From: Candidatus Omnitrophota bacterium
GTDB taxonomy: Bacteria > Omnitrophota > Gorgyraeia > Duberdicusellales > 4484-171
Length of the DNA stretch: 39,667 nucleotides
Direction of reading: 5' to 3'
NCBI GenBank assembly: GCA_021735405.1
Contig: JAIPHC010000003.1
Coordinates: forward strand, 1-39,667
The notes under the pieces are model-generated. The model was not told the origin of the DNA. It made no database searches and was given only the letters and a program-made list of their open reading frames with translations. The position numbers were made by a program, and so were the translations under genes. This document shows, in pieces, positions 7,440 through 15,301 of the stretch (its first letter is position 1; every line of letters starts with the position of its first letter).

Positions 7440-7784
7440 ATGAGAGCAAGAAGTCCTGTAGCTTCTCGAAAAAGAAAGAAAAAAGTATTAAAGCAAGCCA
7501 AAGGGTATTGGGGCCGGCGTTCTAAGAATTACCGCAGAGCCATTGAAACCCTAAGGCGGGCTTATGTTTATGCCTACAATCACCGGCGGCTTAAAAAAAG
7601 AGAGTTCCGTTCTTTATGGATTACCCGTCTCAATGCAGCCGCCAGAGAAAGAGGGACATCTTACCGGGAATTAATCAATAATTTGAAAAAGAACAATATA
7701 ATCCTTTCCCGCAATGTCTTAGCGTTGATTGCTTCGGAAAATCCAGAAGTGTTTGATAAAATTGTTGAAACAGTAAAAAATTAA
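7440..7784 (+). CDS. rplT: 50S ribosomal protein L20
   Basis: 114 residues, needed for early 50S assembly. Signature text includes SRKRKKKVLKQAKGYWGRRS, RRAYVYAYNHRRLKKREFR and LWITRLNAAARERG. AAAGGAGG lies eight bases before the ATG. It ends the translation operon; in many bacteria L20 represses this operon through a leader structure, but no L20-type leader could be identified here. Confidence 0.97.
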   Translation: MRARSPVASRKRKKKVLKQAKGYWGRRSKNYRRAIETLRRAYVYAYNHRRLKKREFRSLWITRLNAAARERGTSYRELINNLKKNNIILSRNVLALIASENPEVFDKIVETVKN

Positions 7785-7792
7785 AAAAAAGC

Positions 7793-8188
7793 ATGCGTTA
7801 TATAATTATTGTAGGATGCAGCCGGACCGGCCGGGTTCTAGCCAGAGAATTATCCAATACAGATAATGTGGTTATAATTGATAAAGACCTAAAAAAACTG
7901 GATTCTTTTAAAGAGGATTTTAACGGGAAAAAAATATGGGCGGACGCTTTAGACGTTAACACCCTTGAAAAAGCGGGGATAAAAGAAGCCGACGCTCTTT
8001 TTTTACTTACGGGAAATGATAACCTTAATTTAGTGGTAGGCAAGGTTGTTAAAAGAAAATACAAGATTAAAAAGATAATCTTGCAGGTAAATGATACTAT
8101 GAAAAAAAAGATATTCGGAGAAGAAGGCCTAACTGTAATCAATAAGACCTATCTTCTCGGCGAGGTGTTGAAGAAGTGTATATCGTAA
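7793..8188 (+). CDS. TrkA-N domain protein (K+ transport regulator, N-domain only)
   Basis: 131 residues holding a single Rossmann-type RCK/TrkA-N domain: IIIVGCSRTGRVLAREL, then the acidic residue ending strand two (VIIDKD) and DALFLLTGNDNLN. The dinucleotide motif reads GCSRTG, with Ser replacing the central Gly of GxGxxG, so nucleotide binding may be altered. There is no TrkA-C domain. The next gene overlaps it by 13 bases and carries both N and C domains, so the pair looks like a split, trimmed version of the tandem E. coli TrkA. It probably gates the TrkH channel encoded just downstream. Confidence 0.85.
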   Translation: MRYIIIVGCSRTGRVLARELSNTDNVVIIDKDLKKLDSFKEDFNGKKIWADALDVNTLEKAGIKEADALFLLTGNDNLNLVVGKVVKRKYKIKKIILQVNDTMKKKIFGEEGLTVINKTYLLGEVLKKCIS

Positions 8189-8841
8189 TTGCCGGGGCAG
8201 GCAGGTTAGGTTTAATTTTGGCAAAAAGGCTTACAGAAGATAAGCATCAGGTTTGCCTGATAGATAAAAGCCAAAGATTATGCGGTTTGCTGGCCAGAGA
8301 GCTGGATAAGGTGATGATTATTTGCGGAGACGCGACCTATCCCGAGATATTAAAAGAAGCCCAAATAGAAAAGGCCGATGTTTCGGTTGCAGCAACCTCA
8401 GCCGATGAAGATAATATAATCATTTCATATCTAGCTAAGGAATTGTTTGGAATAAGAAGAACAGTTTCCCGGGTAAACGACCCCAAGCATATACCTTTAT
8501 ATAAGTATATGAAAGTCGACAATCCCGTAGATTCAACTTCCATTATTGCAAGGGTTGTCGAAGAAGAAGCTTCTTTTTCCGATGTGATGAATCTTTTAAG
8601 CATTAAAAAGGGAAGGCTTTCTATAGTCCGGGTCGATATTCCGGAAAATTCTCCTGTCGCTAACAAATCCTTAAAAGACATTAAACTACCCGCTAATTCA
8701 GTTTTGATTTCTATATTGCGAGGGCCTGAAATTGTTATCCCTTCTGGCTCGACATCTATTTTGCCCGGAGATGAAATAATTGCAGCAACTTTAATCGACA
8801 GTGAGGCGGATTTGACGAAGTCTCTTATCGGTAAAGTATAA
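8176..8841 (+). CDS. trkA: TrkA family potassium uptake protein (N + C domains)
   Basis: Cytoplasmic regulatory subunit of the Trk/Ktr K+ transporter. 221 residues. Residues 1-~130 form a Rossmann domain with intact GAGRLG and the acidic CLIDKS site; residues ~140-215 form a TrkA-C domain (LSIVRVDIPENSPVANKSLKDIKLP). The start is GTG at 8176, inside the end of the preceding gene, which implies translational coupling. It is followed one base later by a tiny membrane-peptide gene and then trkH. Confidence 0.93.
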   Translation: MYIVIAGAGRLGLILAKRLTEDKHQVCLIDKSQRLCGLLARELDKVMIICGDATYPEILKEAQIEKADVSVAATSADEDNIIISYLAKELFGIRRTVSRVNDPKHIPLYKYMKVDNPVDSTSIIARVVEEEASFSDVMNLLSIKKGRLSIVRVDIPENSPVANKSLKDIKLPANSVLISILRGPEIVIPSGSTSILPGDEIIAATLIDSEADLTKSLIGKV

Positions 8842-8842
8842 T

Positions 8843-8953
8843 ATGAAGCCATTTTTAGGTATTATTTTAGAGATTTGTTGTTGTTTGGCTATTATTTTAG
8901 CGGGGTATTTACTTGCGCTGGGGTTAAACTTCTTTTTTCCTTTTAGAATTTAA
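8843..8953 (+). CDS. 36-residue single-span membrane peptide, candidate Trk accessory subunit
   Basis: Unrecognised short gene. It begins one base after the trkA stop and ends two bases before the trkH ATG, filling the gap completely. The product is MKPFLGIILEICCCLAII followed by LAGYLLALGLNFFFPFRI: one hydrophobic helix of about 25 residues with three adjacent cysteines and a short basic tail. The arrangement recalls KdpF, a ~29-residue peptide of the KdpFABC K+ pump; that is an analogy of size and place, with no sequence match claimed. Its ribosome signal is weak, so coupling to trkA translation is likely. A non-coding spacer is possible, but the fit between two genes argues against chance. 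Confidence 0.6.
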   Translation: MKPFLGIILEICCCLAIILAGYLLALGLNFFFPFRI

Positions 8954-8955
8954 TT

Positions 8956-10440
8956 ATGGTAATTTCTCCCACCAAAAAAGATCTGTCTACAATTTTAAAC
9001 CTCCTGGGAAGATTAATTTTAGGTTTAAGTTTTTTTATGTTGGTACCTCTTTTGGTGGCTGCGGCTATGGCTGAAAGTTCTCCTTTTTTTGATTTTGTTA
9101 TCGGAGCTTCTCTCAGCGGGGCTTTGGGGCTTATTTTGCTGATTTTTTTTCCGATTAGAAACGAAATTTCCTGGATACATACTTTTTTTACAGTCAGCCT
9201 TGGCTGGTTGTTTTTTTCGCTTCTGGGTGCTATTCCTCTTTTTTTATCAGGGCATTTCGGTTCCTTTTTAGATGCTTGTTTTGAGGCGATGAGCGGGTTT
9301 GCTACAACAGGTTTGATTTTAATTCAAGACCTGGATCATTTATCTTTTTCACATAATACCTGGCGCCACCTAACTATGTTTATCGGCGGCCAAGGAATAA
9401 TTTTGGCAAGCCTTTCGATATTAACTCAGGCTAAATCCGTTGCCGTAGGTTTTTATCTTGGCGAAGCAAGGCAGGAGAAAATTTTTCCTAATGTAATAGG
9501 AACCGCTCGTTTTATTTGGAAGGTCAGCTTTATTTTTTTAATTACAGGGGTTACGGCGTATTCTCTGATTCTAAGCAAAACCGGCCTACCTGTACTTAAA
9601 TCAGTTTTTCAGGCTTTTTGGCTCTTTTTTGCCGCTTTTGATACCGGAGGCTTTACTCCCTATAAACAAAGTATAGCTTACTACCATAGTTTCCAATTAG
9701 AAATAGCCACAATTGTTTTTATGATTCTAGGAGCTTTTAACTTTAATTTGCATTTCTGGCTCTGGCATAAAGACAAAAAAGAAATATTTAAAAATTTCGA
9801 GATTAAAACTTTTCTTTTTACTTTTTTTTCCCTGCTTTTACTAGTTTATCTGCCTTTTTTAGGTACCAATTTTACCGGATTGTTCAGGGGCGGTTTTTAT
9901 CAGCTTATATCGGCTCATACTGGCTGTGGTTTTACTAACTTAGAGGAAGGGGTTTTGATGGGGTTTCCTCTGCTTTCGATTCTAGCGGTAATTTTTGCGA
10001 TGATGATTGGCGGAGGGGTATGTTCTACTACCGGCGGGATTAAGTTGATGCGGATTGGAATTATTTTTAAAACTATTTTTGCCGAGATTAAACGCTGGAT
10101 TATGCCTCCCAACGCGGTTTTTAAGGAAAAATACCATCATTTAAATAATCTGCTTTTATCTAATAAGCGGATAAAAGATGCTTTTGTAATTTTTATTTTA
10201 TTTATTATTACCTATGTAGCCGGAGCCTTAATCGCTGTCGGTTTAGGTTATCCGGGGACAGCCGCTTTATTTGAATCGGTTTCTGCGACTGCAAACGTAG
10301 GCTTATCTAGCGGCATAACCAGCCCCGATATGCCAAATATTTTGAAAATAGTATATATAATTCAAATGTGGGTAGGCCGGCTGGAATTTATCGCGGTTTT
10401 TGTTACTTTAGGAGTGTTGTTATCATTCTTTAGAAAATAG
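8956..10440 (+). CDS. trkH: Trk-type potassium transporter, membrane subunit TrkH
   Basis: K+-translocating subunit of the Trk/Ktr superfamily. 494 residues, about ten hydrophobic spans. The four pore loops can be seen in order: SGFATTGLILI, FAAFDTGGFTPY, SAHTGCGFTNLE and SATANVGLSSGI, each keeping the selectivity-filter glycine. A conserved GGGVCSTTGGIKLMRI stretch precedes the third cytoplasmic segment. It follows the two TrkA genes and the small peptide with essentially no spacing, so the four form one transport unit. No clear ribosome site precedes the ATG. Confidence 0.95.
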   Translation: MVISPTKKDLSTILNLLGRLILGLSFFMLVPLLVAAAMAESSPFFDFVIGASLSGALGLILLIFFPIRNEISWIHTFFTVSLGWLFFSLLGAIPLFLSGHFGSFLDACFEAMSGFATTGLILIQDLDHLSFSHNTWRHLTMFIGGQGIILASLSILTQAKSVAVGFYLGEARQEKIFPNVIGTARFIWKVSFIFLITGVTAYSLILSKTGLPVLKSVFQAFWLFFAAFDTGGFTPYKQSIAYYHSFQLEIATIVFMILGAFNFNLHFWLWHKDKKEIFKNFEIKTFLFTFFSLLLLVYLPFLGTNFTGLFRGGFYQLISAHTGCGFTNLEEGVLMGFPLLSILAVIFAMMIGGGVCSTTGGIKLMRIGIIFKTIFAEIKRWIMPPNAVFKEKYHHLNNLLLSNKRIKDAFVIFILFIITYVAGALIAVGLGYPGTAALFESVSATANVGLSSGITSPDMPNILKIVYIIQMWVGRLEFIAVFVTLGVLLSFFRK

Positions 10441-10500
10441 GGACACAGATGAACACAGATAGCATACCAAAAACCAGTTTTTACAGATGCACACAGATTT
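10441..10500. repeat. ACACAGAT-type interspersed repeat, copy 4
   Basis: GGACACAGATGAACACAGAT at the left and GATGCACACAGATTT at the right. The block begins at the trkH stop codon and runs into the apparent N-terminus of the next gene. Confidence 0.6.
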
Positions 10501-11006
10501 TTAAAGGTAAAGGTCTGTTATCATTTTTTATTTTGACGCTAAGCTTTTTATTTTCTTTAACTGTTTACGCCGAAGCCCAAACTATAACTTTAAAATCTTT
10601 AATAAATAACCCGGGAAAATACGACGGGAAGATGGTTTCTTTTGAGGCGGAAGCGATTGGGGACCCGCTTGGCGGCAGAAAAGGAATATGGTTTAATGTC
10701 CAGTCAGGAAAATATAATATGGGAATTTTTGTAAAAAACAAGGATCTTATCAATCAAATCAGCCATTGGGGCAGTTATAAAGAAAGAGGAGATTTGATTA
10801 AGAGTGAAGGTATTTTTTATAAAAATTGCTCTGTTCACGGCGGCAGGGATTTGCATTTGGTTAGCCTTGAAATTGTAGAAAAAGGCGGAATAAGGGATCT
10901 TAAAGCAGCAGAGGGAAAAAAAAGGTTTGCTTTATTTAGTTTTGTAATTTTCTTGACATTAGGATGTATTTATCTTATAAAAATAAGATTATGGCAGCAG
11001 AAATAA
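10449..11006 (+). CDS. Exported OB-fold-like protein with C-terminal membrane anchor (uncharacterised)
   Basis: 185 residues as drawn. A signal-like hydrophobic stretch (LLSFFILTLSFLFSLTVYAEA) precedes a compact domain starting TITLKSLINNPGKYDGKMVSFEAEAIGDP, which resembles OB-fold domains of small exported bacterial proteins. The C-terminus has a second membrane span (FALFSFVIFLTLGCIYLI) and a basic tail, so the domain faces the periplasm. The ATG at 10449 lies in an ACACAGAT repeat, so the first ~17 residues are repeat-derived; the true start may be a non-ATG codon near 10515. The function is not known. It overlaps the start of pheS by 16 bases. Confidence 0.7.
   Translation: MNTDSIPKTSFYRCTQIFKGKGLLSFFILTLSFLFSLTVYAEAQTITLKSLINNPGKYDGKMVSFEAEAIGDPLGGRKGIWFNVQSGKYNMGIFVKNKDLINQISHWGSYKERGDLIKSEGIFYKNCSVHGGRDLHLVSLEIVEKGGIRDLKAAEGKKRFALFSFVIFLTLGCIYLIKIRLWQQK
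10953..10981 (+). promoter_or_regulatory. Putative sigma70 promoter for pheS-pheT
   Basis: Perfect TTGACA (10953-10958), 17-base spacer, TATAAA (10976-10981), inside the end of the preceding gene. The predicted transcription start (about 10988) is only a few bases before the preferred pheS ATG at 10991, which would give a leaderless or nearly leaderless mRNA. Confidence 0.6.
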
Positions 11007-12037
11007 AAACGATAAAAAGTAATTTTCAAAAAGATTTAGAGAACGCAGAAAGCAGAGAGTCTCTAAAGAAATTAAAGATAAAATATTTGGGGAGAAAATC
11101 TAAAATCTCTGAGCTTTTTTCTAATATTCCGAATTTACCCAAGCAAGAAAGAGGCTACTGGGGTAAAGAGTTGAATATTTTAAAGAATCAAATAAGTTCG
11201 GTTATCGAAGCAAGGCTGGCCGGAAAAAGCCAGAAGGAAGAAAAAATTGATCTAACCTATCCGGCCAGGCTGCCGGATCAAGGCTCTAACCATATTTTGA
11301 GCTCGGTTACAAACGATATTTGTTTGATATTTAAAGAGCTGGGTTTTAATATAATTTCCGGAAATGAAGTAGAAGATGAATGGCATAATTTTTCTGCTTT
11401 GAACATCCCTTTGGAACATCCTTCCCGTGATGCGTTTGATACTTTTTACCTGGATTTACCTGAAAAAAACCAAAAAAGCGGAAGCTGGCTGTTACGCAGC
11501 CATACTTCTCCTTCTCAAATTCGAATGATGCAAAAATTAAACCCCCCTTTAGCTGTAGTTTCTCCGGGCCGGGTCTACCGTCCTGATGTGGTGGATGCGA
11601 CTCATTCTTTTATGTTTTACCAAATAGAAGGTTTTGCGGTTGGGGAGAACTTAAGTTTTGCCGATTTAAAAGGGACTCTTCTTTATTTTGCCAAGCAATT
11701 TTTTTCTCAAGAAGTCCAGCTTCGTTTCCGGCCTCATTTCTTTCCCTTTACCGAACCTTCGGCGGAGGTGGATGTATCTTGTGTTATCTGCGCAGGCAGC
11801 CAGGCAGAAGGCGGAGGCAGATGCAGTGTATGTAAGGGTAAAGGTTGGCTTGAAATATTAGGATGCGGGATGATCCATCCCAACGTGCTTGAAGCTTGCG
11901 GGATAGACAGTAAAAAATACCAGGGTTTTGCTTTTGGAATGGGAGTAGATAGAATTGTTATGCAGAAATATCAGATAAACGATATTAGGCTTTTTTATGA
12001 AAATGATCTAAATTTTTTAAAACAATTCCCGATTTAA
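10991..12037 (+). CDS. pheS: Phenylalanyl-tRNA synthetase alpha subunit
   Basis: Catalytic class II subunit of the (alpha-beta)2 PheRS. 348 residues from ATG 10991; an ATG at 10964 would add nine residues but overlaps the putative promoter. The N-terminal coiled coil (LKIKYLGRKSKISELF) is followed by motif 2 (LLRSHTSPSQIRMM), RPDVVDATHSFMFYQIEGF, FFPFTEPSAEVDVSC and GFAFGMGVDRIVM. A four-cysteine insert (CVIC...CSVC) after the EVDVSC stretch resembles a small zinc-binding insert known in some bacterial PheS. pheT follows after four bases. Confidence 0.96.
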   Translation: MAAEIKTIKSNFQKDLENAESRESLKKLKIKYLGRKSKISELFSNIPNLPKQERGYWGKELNILKNQISSVIEARLAGKSQKEEKIDLTYPARLPDQGSNHILSSVTNDICLIFKELGFNIISGNEVEDEWHNFSALNIPLEHPSRDAFDTFYLDLPEKNQKSGSWLLRSHTSPSQIRMMQKLNPPLAVVSPGRVYRPDVVDATHSFMFYQIEGFAVGENLSFADLKGTLLYFAKQFFSQEVQLRFRPHFFPFTEPSAEVDVSCVICAGSQAEGGGRCSVCKGKGWLEILGCGMIHPNVLEACGIDSKKYQGFAFGMGVDRIVMQKYQINDIRLFYENDLNFLKQFPI

Positions 12038-12041
12038 AAAT

Positions 12042-14045
12042 ATGAAATTTAGTTTAAATTTTTTAAAACAATTTGTCGAAATTAAAGTGTCAGCCAAAGA
12101 ATTGGCCGATAAGTTTACTTCGGCCGGTTTAGAAATCGAAAATTTAAAGAAAATATCAGAAGACTGGGTTTTTGATGCCGAAGTCACCACCAACAGGTAT
12201 GATTGGCTTTCTATTCTCGGGATTGCGCAGGAAGCAGCTGCTGTATTGGGTAAGAATATAAAAATAAATTATCCTAAAATAAAAATTAAACCCGGCCTCA
12301 CGGAAATAAGTATTTCAGCAGAAGATAAAAAAGACTGCCCTTATTATTTAGCCAGGGTAATAGAGGGCATTAAGGTGGCGCCTTCTCCGGATTGGTTAAA
12401 AAAGCTGGTTGTAAATTGCGGTATGGCTTCGGTAAATAATATTGTTGATATTACAAATTATTGTATGCTTAAATGGGGAAACCCCCTTCATGCTTTCGAT
12501 AAAGATAAAATTGAAGGGGATATTTGTATAAGGAGAGCAAAAGATAAAGAAGAGTTTGTAGGTATAGATCAAAAGAGGCGGGTTTTAAGCAAAGAAAATT
12601 TAATTATTGCCGATAGCAAAAAAACTATTGCATTAGCCGGAGTAATCGGCGCTAAGAATACAGAAGTAACTTCTTCAACTGAAAATATATTTTTAGAAGC
12701 GGCTAAATTTTCTCCGATTACCGTAAGGCGTTCACGCAGGCATCTAGGCCTTGATACCGAATCTTCTTACCGGTTCGAAAGAAGAGTGTCTGAGTTTTTT
12801 CTAGATTATGCGTCGCAAGAGGCGGCTGATTTGATTGAAGAATTAGCAAAAGGAAAATTTTCCGGATTTAAAAAGATAGGCAAAAAGACGGAAAAACAGC
12901 CAAAGGATATCACAATAGGATTGGCAAAAATGAAAAACTACCTGGGAACGGATTTTAAAATAAATAAAGTTAAGAAAATTTTAAAAACCCTTAATTTTAA
13001 AATTCAAAAATCAACAACAGATAAAATAAAAGTAAAACCAGCTTTATCCCGGTTTGATATCGAGAAAGAAGTTGATGTTTATGAAGAATTTGCAAGAATT
13101 TACGGTTATGGCCGGATTAAAGCAAAAATACCTTTTTTAAAAAAATCCCAAAAAGATTTTTCTCTTTTAGGCAGGGAGGAAAAATTTTGGGAATTTAAAA
13201 ATAAAATAAGGAGTTTTGTTTCTCTTTCCGGTTTTTCTGAAATTATCACCTATAGCATCGAAAGCAAAGAAGAACTTTCTTTATTTACAGAAGAGAGCGG
13301 ATTAGAACTAAAAAATCCTTTACGCCGGCAGGAAGACAGCCTAAGGCCGGTTTTATCTTTAGGGATGATAAAAGTTGTAAAACATAATTTAAACCGGGGC
13401 AAGTCTAACCTTAATATTTTTGAAATTGCAGATGTTTATCAAAAGAATAAAAACAGCCTTAAAGAAAAACCATTTTTATCTTTAGGTATAAGCGGAGAAA
13501 AAACAAGATTTTTTTTGTTAAAGGGGCAAGTTTTAGCAATTCTAAATTATTTGAATATAAAATCCGTTCAGTTTAAAGAATCCAAAAAGAAAAGTTTCAG
13601 CAATGCTTTGGAAGTTGTTGTCAAAGGCGAAGTTGTTGGTTTTTTGGGTAAAATTAATAAAAAAGAAAAAGAGAAATTTGGGCTAAAAGAAGATTTATTT
13701 ATATCCGAACTTGACTTAAGATTATTAGAAAAATATAAAAGGGATAAAAAATTTAAACCTTTTTCTAGATTTCCGGCTGTTTGGCGGGATATAAGTTTAG
13801 CCATAGAGGAAAAGATAAAGTTTAAAGAGGTTAGGAGAATAATAGAAAAAGAAGGGCAGTATTTAGCGGATTTAGCGGTTATTGATAGTTATCAGAGCCA
13901 AGAATTACCGCCAGGTTATTTTGCTTTTACTTTAAGAATTTTTTACCAGTCAAAACAGAAGACATTAAATTCTAACGAAGTGGATAGTTACCATAATAAT
14001 ATTAGAAAAAAATTGGATAAAAAAACAGGTATAATTTTAAGATAA
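12042..14045 (+). CDS. pheT: Phenylalanyl-tRNA synthetase beta subunit lacking the N-terminal tRNA-binding OB domain
   Basis: Structural and editing subunit of PheRS. 667 residues against ~790-800 in typical bacteria. The usual N-terminal segment (MKFSLNFLKQFVEIKVSAKE...GLEIENLKKI) passes straight into WVFDAEVTTNRYDWLSILGIA, skipping the ~110-residue EMAPII-like tRNA-binding domain normally inserted there. The B3/B4 editing region (VNNIVDITNYCMLKWGNPLH), B5 (DFKINKVKKILKTLNF) and the C-terminal anticodon-binding ferredoxin-like domain (FSRFPAVWRDISLAI) are all present. The reading frame is intact, so this is a genuine short form. Confidence 0.95.
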   Translation: MKFSLNFLKQFVEIKVSAKELADKFTSAGLEIENLKKISEDWVFDAEVTTNRYDWLSILGIAQEAAAVLGKNIKINYPKIKIKPGLTEISISAEDKKDCPYYLARVIEGIKVAPSPDWLKKLVVNCGMASVNNIVDITNYCMLKWGNPLHAFDKDKIEGDICIRRAKDKEEFVGIDQKRRVLSKENLIIADSKKTIALAGVIGAKNTEVTSSTENIFLEAAKFSPITVRRSRRHLGLDTESSYRFERRVSEFFLDYASQEAADLIEELAKGKFSGFKKIGKKTEKQPKDITIGLAKMKNYLGTDFKINKVKKILKTLNFKIQKSTTDKIKVKPALSRFDIEKEVDVYEEFARIYGYGRIKAKIPFLKKSQKDFSLLGREEKFWEFKNKIRSFVSLSGFSEIITYSIESKEELSLFTEESGLELKNPLRRQEDSLRPVLSLGMIKVVKHNLNRGKSNLNIFEIADVYQKNKNSLKEKPFLSLGISGEKTRFFLLKGQVLAILNYLNIKSVQFKESKKKSFSNALEVVVKGEVVGFLGKINKKEKEKFGLKEDLFISELDLRLLEKYKRDKKFKPFSRFPAVWRDISLAIEEKIKFKEVRRIIEKEGQYLADLAVIDSYQSQELPPGYFAFTLRIFYQSKQKTLNSNEVDSYHNNIRKKLDKKTGIILR

Positions 14046-14065
14046 TTTTTATAAATGTTCTTTAC

Positions 14066-14094
14066 TTGAAAAGAAAAAATAAGCCTGTTATAAT
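14066..14094 (+). promoter_or_regulatory. Putative strong sigma70 promoter of the 6S-like RNA
   Basis: TTGAAA at 14066-14071, 17-base spacer, perfect TATAAT at 14089-14094. The predicted start falls at about 14101-14102, exactly where the closing stem of the RNA begins. Confidence 0.75.
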
Positions 14095-14101
14095 TATAAT
14101 T

Positions 14102-14250
14102 ACCCTGCCTGTTGCGTTGGAGGTGTAAGCGCTACAGCCAACATCAGTCGTAAGGGAGCCAAATTTCTTAAACAAAAGTTTAGGATGCGGTGCCCACTTG
14201 TGTGAGAAGAGGACTGATAGCGTCGGCCTCGAACGGACTTATGGCGGGGT
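14102..14250 (+). ncRNA. ssrS: 6S-like regulatory RNA
   Basis: Non-coding block between pheT and the PAC2 gene with its own consensus promoter. The ends pair as a closing stem: ACCCTGCC (14102-14109) with GGCGGGGT (14243-14250). An inner stem pairs ATCAGTC (14143-14149) with GACTGAT (14212-14218). A 5'-side hairpin has TTGG/CCAA and TGTA/TACA arms. The central region (GTAAGGGAGCCA opposite GGTGCCCACTTG) would form the open bubble that mimics a melted promoter for RNA polymerase. Order and wording resemble 6S RNAs of deltaproteobacteria as remembered. At 149 nt it is a little short. No other RNA class fits as well. Confidence 0.72.
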
Positions 14251-14266
14251 TTAAATTTATAAAAAA

Positions 14267-15238
14267 ATGATTAAACAACTATCTAATCCAAAATTAAAAC
14301 AACCAGTATTTATAGCCGCCTGGCCGGGCATGGGCGAAGTTGCTTACCGGAGCGCTTTGTTTTTAAAAGAAGCGATGAATTTCAAAGTATTCGCAAAGCT
14401 TGATATGGAAGATTTTTTTAAACCGGCCGCGGTGATAGTCGAAGATGGAATAACCGCAATCCCTAAACCGCCCACGGGTTTATTTTATTATTATAAAGGT
14501 AAGGAAGGACCGGATATAGTTCTTTTTTTGGGCCAGGCTCAGCCTCCTTTGGAACACGCAGAAGAGCTTTCTTTGACTGTAATTAAATTTATTAAAAAAT
14601 ATAAACCACGGTTAGTGGTTACTTTTGCCGCAAAACCGGAATCTGTTGACCATAAGCATAATTCTTCTCTCTGGCTGGCAGCTACCCATCCATCTGTTGC
14701 CAAAAAATTTGAAAAAACTGAAATTAAAATATTAAAAAAAGGCCAAATTAGCGGATTAAACGGTATTATTTTAGGCATGGCTAAACGTAAAGGGCTTAAG
14801 GGCGCTTGTCTTTTAGCCGAGATTCCCTTTTATACTGCACAAATCGAAAACCCTAAAGCTACGGCAGTTATCTTAGACTTGCTTGTTCATTTTTTCCGGA
14901 TAAAACTTGATATTTCTTCTATTTGGAAAAGGGCAAAATTTATCGAAAAAGAAATAGATAAACTTATTAGTTACCTAAAAGGAGATGCCAAACCGGAAGG
15001 CCCCACTCCTTTAAGCGAAGAAGATGTCAGAAGGATTAAAAAAGATTTAGCAGCTTATACCAAGGTGCCTCAATCGGTGAGAAATAATATCGAAAAACTT
15101 TTTAAAAAGGCAAAACGCGATATAGCCGCTGCTAGTGAATTGAAAAAAGAGCTTGATGATTGGAATGTCTATAAAGAATACGAAGACAGGTTTCTTGATC
15201 TTTTTCGCAACAAAGGCAATGATAAGGGAACTCATTAA
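14267..15238 (+). CDS. PAC2 family protein
   Basis: 323 residues. The N-terminal ~230 residues are a PAC2 domain (KQPVFIAAWPGMGEVAYRSA...GLNGIILGMAKRKGLKGACLLAEIPFY), named after the eukaryotic proteasome assembly chaperone 2 and found in archaea and some bacteria. The remaining ~90 residues are helical and highly charged (GPTPLSEEDVRRIKKDLAAY), probably a coiled-coil or oligomerisation tail. The biochemical role of bacterial members is unknown, and no proteasome gene lies in this window. It begins 16 bases after the 6S-like RNA and has no strong ribosome site. It might be cotranscribed with that RNA. Confidence 0.8.
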   Translation: MIKQLSNPKLKQPVFIAAWPGMGEVAYRSALFLKEAMNFKVFAKLDMEDFFKPAAVIVEDGITAIPKPPTGLFYYYKGKEGPDIVLFLGQAQPPLEHAEELSLTVIKFIKKYKPRLVVTFAAKPESVDHKHNSSLWLAATHPSVAKKFEKTEIKILKKGQISGLNGIILGMAKRKGLKGACLLAEIPFYTAQIENPKATAVILDLLVHFFRIKLDISSIWKRAKFIEKEIDKLISYLKGDAKPEGPTPLSEEDVRRIKKDLAAYTKVPQSVRNNIEKLFKKAKRDIAAASELKKELDDWNVYKEYEDRFLDLFRNKGNDKGTH

Positions 15239-15301
15239 CTCCTCGTCATTTTATTATTTTTCCAAAAGGTAAGTATGGCAAGAACTTCTAAACCGGGTGT
15301 T

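Noticed and set aside
8337-8852. 171-codon frame antisense to trkA
   Set aside because: It lies wholly opposite a well-supported gene and its translation has no recognisable family text.
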